Below are positions 60,989 to 64,000 of a stretch of DNA of 64,000 nucleotides, one piece after another. Position 1 is the stretch's first letter, and the number at the start of each line of letters is the position of its first letter. A model generated the notes under the pieces. The model saw nothing but the letters and a program-made list of their open reading frames with translations. It had not been told where the DNA came from and ran no database searches. A program made the position numbers and the translations under genes. The DNA comes from Herbaspirillum sp. 3R11 (GTDB taxonomy: Bacteria; Pseudomonadota; Gammaproteobacteria; Burkholderiales; Burkholderiaceae_D), in NCBI RefSeq assembly GCF_004563925.1, contig NZ_SPNJ01000001.1:124001-188000 (forward strand). The letters run 5' to 3'.

Positions 60989-63685
60989 ATGTCAGCCCAA
61001 ATCGACCAAGTCCTGGCGCAAGCCGCCAACGATCCCGATGTGATTGAAACGCAAGAGTGGCTCGACGCCCTCGAAGCCGTGATCGACGCCGAAGGCCCGG
61101 AACGCGCACATTACCTGATGGAGCGCATGGTTGATCTGGCCCGCCGCCGCGGCGCCCACATCCCGTTCTCCAGCAACACCGCTTACGTCAACACCATTCC
61201 TGCCGATCAGGGCGAACACTGCCCGGGCAACCTGGAAATCGAAGAACGCCTGCGCTCGTGGATGCGCTGGAACGCCATGGCGATGGTCGTCAAGGCCAAC
61301 CGCGTCGACGGCGACCTGGGCGGTCACTTGTCCTCGTTCGCCTCGCTGGCGAACATGCTGGGCATCGGTTTCAACCATTTCTGGCACGCCCCGACCGAAG
61401 ACCACGGCGGCGACCTGCTGTACATCCAGGGCCACTCCTCGCCAGGTATCTACGCCCGCGCGTTCCTGGAAGGCCGCCTGACCGAAGACCAACTGATCCA
61501 TTTCCGCCGCGAAGCCGACGGTCATGGTCTGTCGTCGTATCCGCATCCGAAGCTGATGCCTGAATTCTGGCAGTTCCCGACCGTGTCGATGGGCCTGGGC
61601 CCGCTGATGGCGATCTATCAGGCGCGTTTCCTGAAATACCTGCACGCACGCGGCATCGCCAAGACCGACAACCGCAAGGTCTGGGCCTTCTGCGGCGACG
61701 GTGAAATGGACGAACCGGAATCGATGGGCGCCATCGGCATGGCCGGTCGCGAAAAGCTGAACAACCTGGTCATCGTGGTCAATTGCAACCTGCAACGCCT
61801 GGACGGTCCGGTGCGCGGCAACGGCAAGATCATCCAGGAACTGGAATCCGATTTCCGCGGCGCCGGCTGGAACGTCGTCAAGGTCATCTGGGGCAGCGGC
61901 TGGGACGAGCTGCTGGCCAAGGACAAGGAAGGCATCCTGCAAAAAGTGATGATGGAAACCGTCGACGGCGAATATCAGAACTACAAGGCCAAGGATGGCG
62001 CATTCGTGCGCAAGCACTTCTTCGGCAAGCATCCGAAGCTGCTGGAAATGGTCAGCAAGATGTCCGACGACGACATCTGGCGCCTGACCCGCGGCGGCCA
62101 CGATCCGCACAAAATCTACGCCGCGTTCAAGGTTGCGCAGGACAGCAAGGATCAACCGACCGTGATCCTGGCCAAGTCGATCAAGGGCTATGGTTTCGGC
62201 AAATCCGGCGAAGCACGCAACACCGCACACAACACCAAGAAACTGGACGACGAAGCCATCAAGGCCATGCGTGACCGTTTCCAACTGCCGATCTCCGACG
62301 CCGACTTGCCGAACATCCCGTTCTTCAAGCCGTCCAACGACACCCCGGAAATGCAATACCTGCACGAGCGCCGCAAAGCGCTGGGCGGTTACCTGCCGCA
62401 GCGCCGTCCGCAAGCTGACGAAAAGCTGGTGGTGCCTGAGCTGTCGGCATTCCAGGTCATGCTGGAACCAACCGCCGAAGGCCGTGAAATCTCCACCACC
62501 GCCGCGTACTCGCGCGTGCTGACCGCGCTGCTGCGCGACAGCAGCCTGGGTCAGCGCGTGGTGCCGATCATGGTCGACGAATCGCGTACCTTCGGTATGG
62601 AAGGCCTGTTCCGCCAGATCGGTATTTTCAGCCAGGTCGGTCAGCTGTACGAACCGGTCGACAAGGACCAGGTCATGTACTACCGCGAAGACAAGGCCGG
62701 TCAGATCCTGCAGGAAGGCATTAACGAAGCGGGCGGCATGAGCTCGTGGATCGCTGCGGCGACCTCGTACTCGACCAACAACCGCATCATGATTCCGTTC
62801 TACACGTATTACTCGATGTTCGGTCTGCAACGTATCGGCGATCTGGCCTGGGCTGCCGGCGACATGCGCGCCCGCGGCTTCCTGATCGGCGGCACTGCCG
62901 GCCGCACTACGCTGAACGGCGAAGGCCTGCAGCACGAAGACGGTCACAGCCACGTGTTTGCTTCGGCGATTCCGAACTGCGTGCCTTACGATCCGACCTT
63001 CGCCCACGAAGTCGCCGTGATCATCCATGACGGCCTGCGCCGCATGGTCGGCAACCAGGAAGACGTGTTCTATTACATCACCGTGATGAACGAGAACTAC
63101 GCACACCCGGGCATCAAGGCCGGTCAGGAAGAGGGCATCCTCAAGGGCCTGTACCTGTTGAACGAAAGCAGCAAGAAGAACAAGCTGCGCGTGCAACTGC
63201 TGGGTTCGGGCACGATCCTGCGCGAAGTCATCGCCGCCGCCGATCTGCTGCGCGACGACTGGAAGGTCGACGCCGACGTCTGGTCCGCACCGTCGTTCAC
63301 GCTGCTGGCGCGCGACGGTCAGGACGTGGAACGCTGGAACATGCTGCATCCGGCCGATGCGGCAAAGAAGAGCCACTTCGAGCAATCGATGGAAGGCACC
63401 GAAGGTCCGATCGTGGTGTCGACCGATTACATGCGCACCTACGCCGAGCAAGTTCGCGCCTTCGTACCGAAGGGCCGTACTTACAAGGTGCTGGGCACCG
63501 ACGGTTACGGCCGTTCCGACACCCGCGCCAAGTTGCGCGAGTTCTTCGAAGTCGACCGTCACTACGTGACTGTGGCTGCGCTGAAGTCGCTGGCTGACGA
63601 AGGCAAGATCAAGCCTTCCGTGGTTGCCGAAGCGATCGCCAAGTACGGCATCAATCCGGAAAAACCAAATCCGGTGACGGTGTAA
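60989..63685 (+). CDS. aceE: Pyruvate dehydrogenase E1 component (homodimeric)
   Basis: An 898-residue thiamine diphosphate enzyme that decarboxylates pyruvate and acetylates the lipoyl group of E2. Marks include SSFASLANMLGIGFNHFWHAP, the ThDP/Mg motif GDGEMDEPESMG ... NCNLQRLDGPVRGN, and GISMSSWIA-like GGMSSWIAAATSYS. CAGGAG lies before the ATG. It is the single-chain E1 typical of gram-negative bacteria (length about 890). aceF follows after 141 bases containing a hairpin. Confidence 0.97.
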   Translation: MSAQIDQVLAQAANDPDVIETQEWLDALEAVIDAEGPERAHYLMERMVDLARRRGAHIPFSSNTAYVNTIPADQGEHCPGNLEIEERLRSWMRWNAMAMVVKANRVDGDLGGHLSSFASLANMLGIGFNHFWHAPTEDHGGDLLYIQGHSSPGIYARAFLEGRLTEDQLIHFRREADGHGLSSYPHPKLMPEFWQFPTVSMGLGPLMAIYQARFLKYLHARGIAKTDNRKVWAFCGDGEMDEPESMGAIGMAGREKLNNLVIVVNCNLQRLDGPVRGNGKIIQELESDFRGAGWNVVKVIWGSGWDELLAKDKEGILQKVMMETVDGEYQNYKAKDGAFVRKHFFGKHPKLLEMVSKMSDDDIWRLTRGGHDPHKIYAAFKVAQDSKDQPTVILAKSIKGYGFGKSGEARNTAHNTKKLDDEAIKAMRDRFQLPISDADLPNIPFFKPSNDTPEMQYLHERRKALGGYLPQRRPQADEKLVVPELSAFQVMLEPTAEGREISTTAAYSRVLTALLRDSSLGQRVVPIMVDESRTFGMEGLFRQIGIFSQVGQLYEPVDKDQVMYYREDKAGQILQEGINEAGGMSSWIAAATSYSTNNRIMIPFYTYYSMFGLQRIGDLAWAAGDMRARGFLIGGTAGRTTLNGEGLQHEDGHSHVFASAIPNCVPYDPTFAHEVAVIIHDGLRRMVGNQEDVFYYITVMNENYAHPGIKAGQEEGILKGLYLLNESSKKNKLRVQLLGSGTILREVIAAADLLRDDWKVDADVWSAPSFTLLARDGQDVERWNMLHPADAAKKSHFEQSMEGTEGPIVVSTDYMRTYAEQVRAFVPKGRTYKVLGTDGYGRSDTRAKLREFFEVDRHYVTVAALKSLADEGKIKPSVVAEAIAKYGINPEKPNPVTV

Positions 63686-63717
63686 TTCGCCAATTTGGCG
63701 AACTTGAAACCATCCGC

Positions 63718-63753
63718 AAGGCGGCTTGTCAGGTAATATCGGCAAGCCGCCTT
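63718..63753 (+). other. Hairpin between aceE and aceF
   Basis: AAGGCGGCTTG (63718-63728) and CAAGCCGCCTT (63743-63753) form an 11-bp perfect stem with a 14-base loop. No strong T-run follows, so a processing or stability role, or partial attenuation between the E1 and E2 genes, is more likely than full termination. Confidence 0.6.
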
Positions 63754-63826
63754 CAACATGAGTGGACATACATTCGACGCTGCATAGTTGCAACGTACCG
63801 GATCCAGAACAAACGGAGCGCAAGAG

Positions 63827-64000
63827 ATGAGTCAAATCGAAGTAAAAGTACCGGATATTGGCGACTTCAAGGAAGTCGAAGTCATTGAAGTCCTGGTCAA
63901 GGTAGGCGATACCATCAAAATCGAACAATCCCTGCTGACGGTCGAATCCGACAAGGCCAGCATGGAAATCCCATCCAGCCATGCCGGCGTGGTCAAAGAG
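63827..64000 (+). CDS. aceF: Dihydrolipoamide acetyltransferase (E2) of pyruvate dehydrogenase, N-terminal part
   Basis: The first 58 residues of E2, cut by the window end. This is the first lipoyl domain: [17 protein letters not shown] then [15 protein letters not shown], with the lipoyl-lysine at Lys43. The following parts (further lipoyl domain, E1/E3-binding and acetyltransferase domains) would lie outside. Position after aceE confirms the identity. Confidence 0.95.
   Translation, partial: MSQIEVKVPDIGDFKEVEVIEVLVKVGDTIKIEQSLLTVESDKASMEIPSSHAGVVKE

Noticed and set aside
60992-63982. A 996-codon open frame opposite aceE
   Set aside because: Antisense shadow of the aceE frame, with no ribosome binding site and no recognisable domains. 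The aceE frame has full E1 motifs.

Overview
The window looks like chromosome of a high-GC betaproteobacterium of the Oxalobacteraceae, most like Herbaspirillum. This is inferred from recognised gene content (opgGH, folA, thyA, gshA, prlC-folD, holC, aceE-aceF), codon use, and an intergenic repeat of a type widespread in Burkholderiales. No rRNA, tRNA, phage, IS element or CRISPR array was found. The window starts inside an Orn/Lys/Arg decarboxylase gene and ends inside aceF.

Layout. 1-9 kb: decarboxylase, folA, the periplasmic glucan genes opgGH, then an efflux adaptor and outer-membrane channel with no pump gene. 9-14 kb: a small operon with a purine-nucleoside-type (BMP) binding protein, a stand-alone Rieske protein, a Rieske-less mononuclear-iron oxygenase and a GST homologue, followed by a convergent LysR gene. 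The arrangement recalls the NdmC/NdmE methylxanthine demethylase. 14-20.5 kb: aqpZ, thyA, an inverted pair of structured repeats, and a three-subunit gluconate-type membrane dehydrogenase (gamma subunit, GMC flavoprotein, triheme cytochrome c). 21-30 kb: a GntR-controlled operon with a HAAT-type ABC importer, whose second permease and both ATPases are fused in one 844-residue chain, plus an SDR, a 3-hydroxyacyl-CoA-dehydrogenase-type enzyme and a BKACE enzyme. A third structured repeat copy lies inside this operon. 30-43 kb: serine hydrolase, DedA protein, two tandem type II asparaginase paralogs (one lacking key catalytic residues), a diguanylate cyclase, an LpxO-like hydroxylase, dadA, a Gln-rich protein, holC, prlC and folD. 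43.5-45 kb: gshA.

45-59 kb is a 12-gene minus-strand block that reads as a pathway: an ABC importer, a three-subunit FAD/2Fe-2S amine dehydrogenase, an ALDH7-type semialdehyde dehydrogenase, a 2-aminoadipate-type aminotransferase, a DUF1338 (HglS-type) 2-oxoadipate dioxygenase/decarboxylase and a D-2-hydroxyglutarate dehydrogenase. Together these could take a pipecolate- or lysine-type compound to 2-oxoglutarate. 59-64 kb: a two-gene polar amino acid ABC system without an ATPase, then aceE and the start of aceF.

The points most worth a second look are the split Rieske oxygenase operon, the lysine/pipecolate block, the asparaginase pseudoenzyme, and the repeat family, whose hairpins are kept by compensatory base changes.
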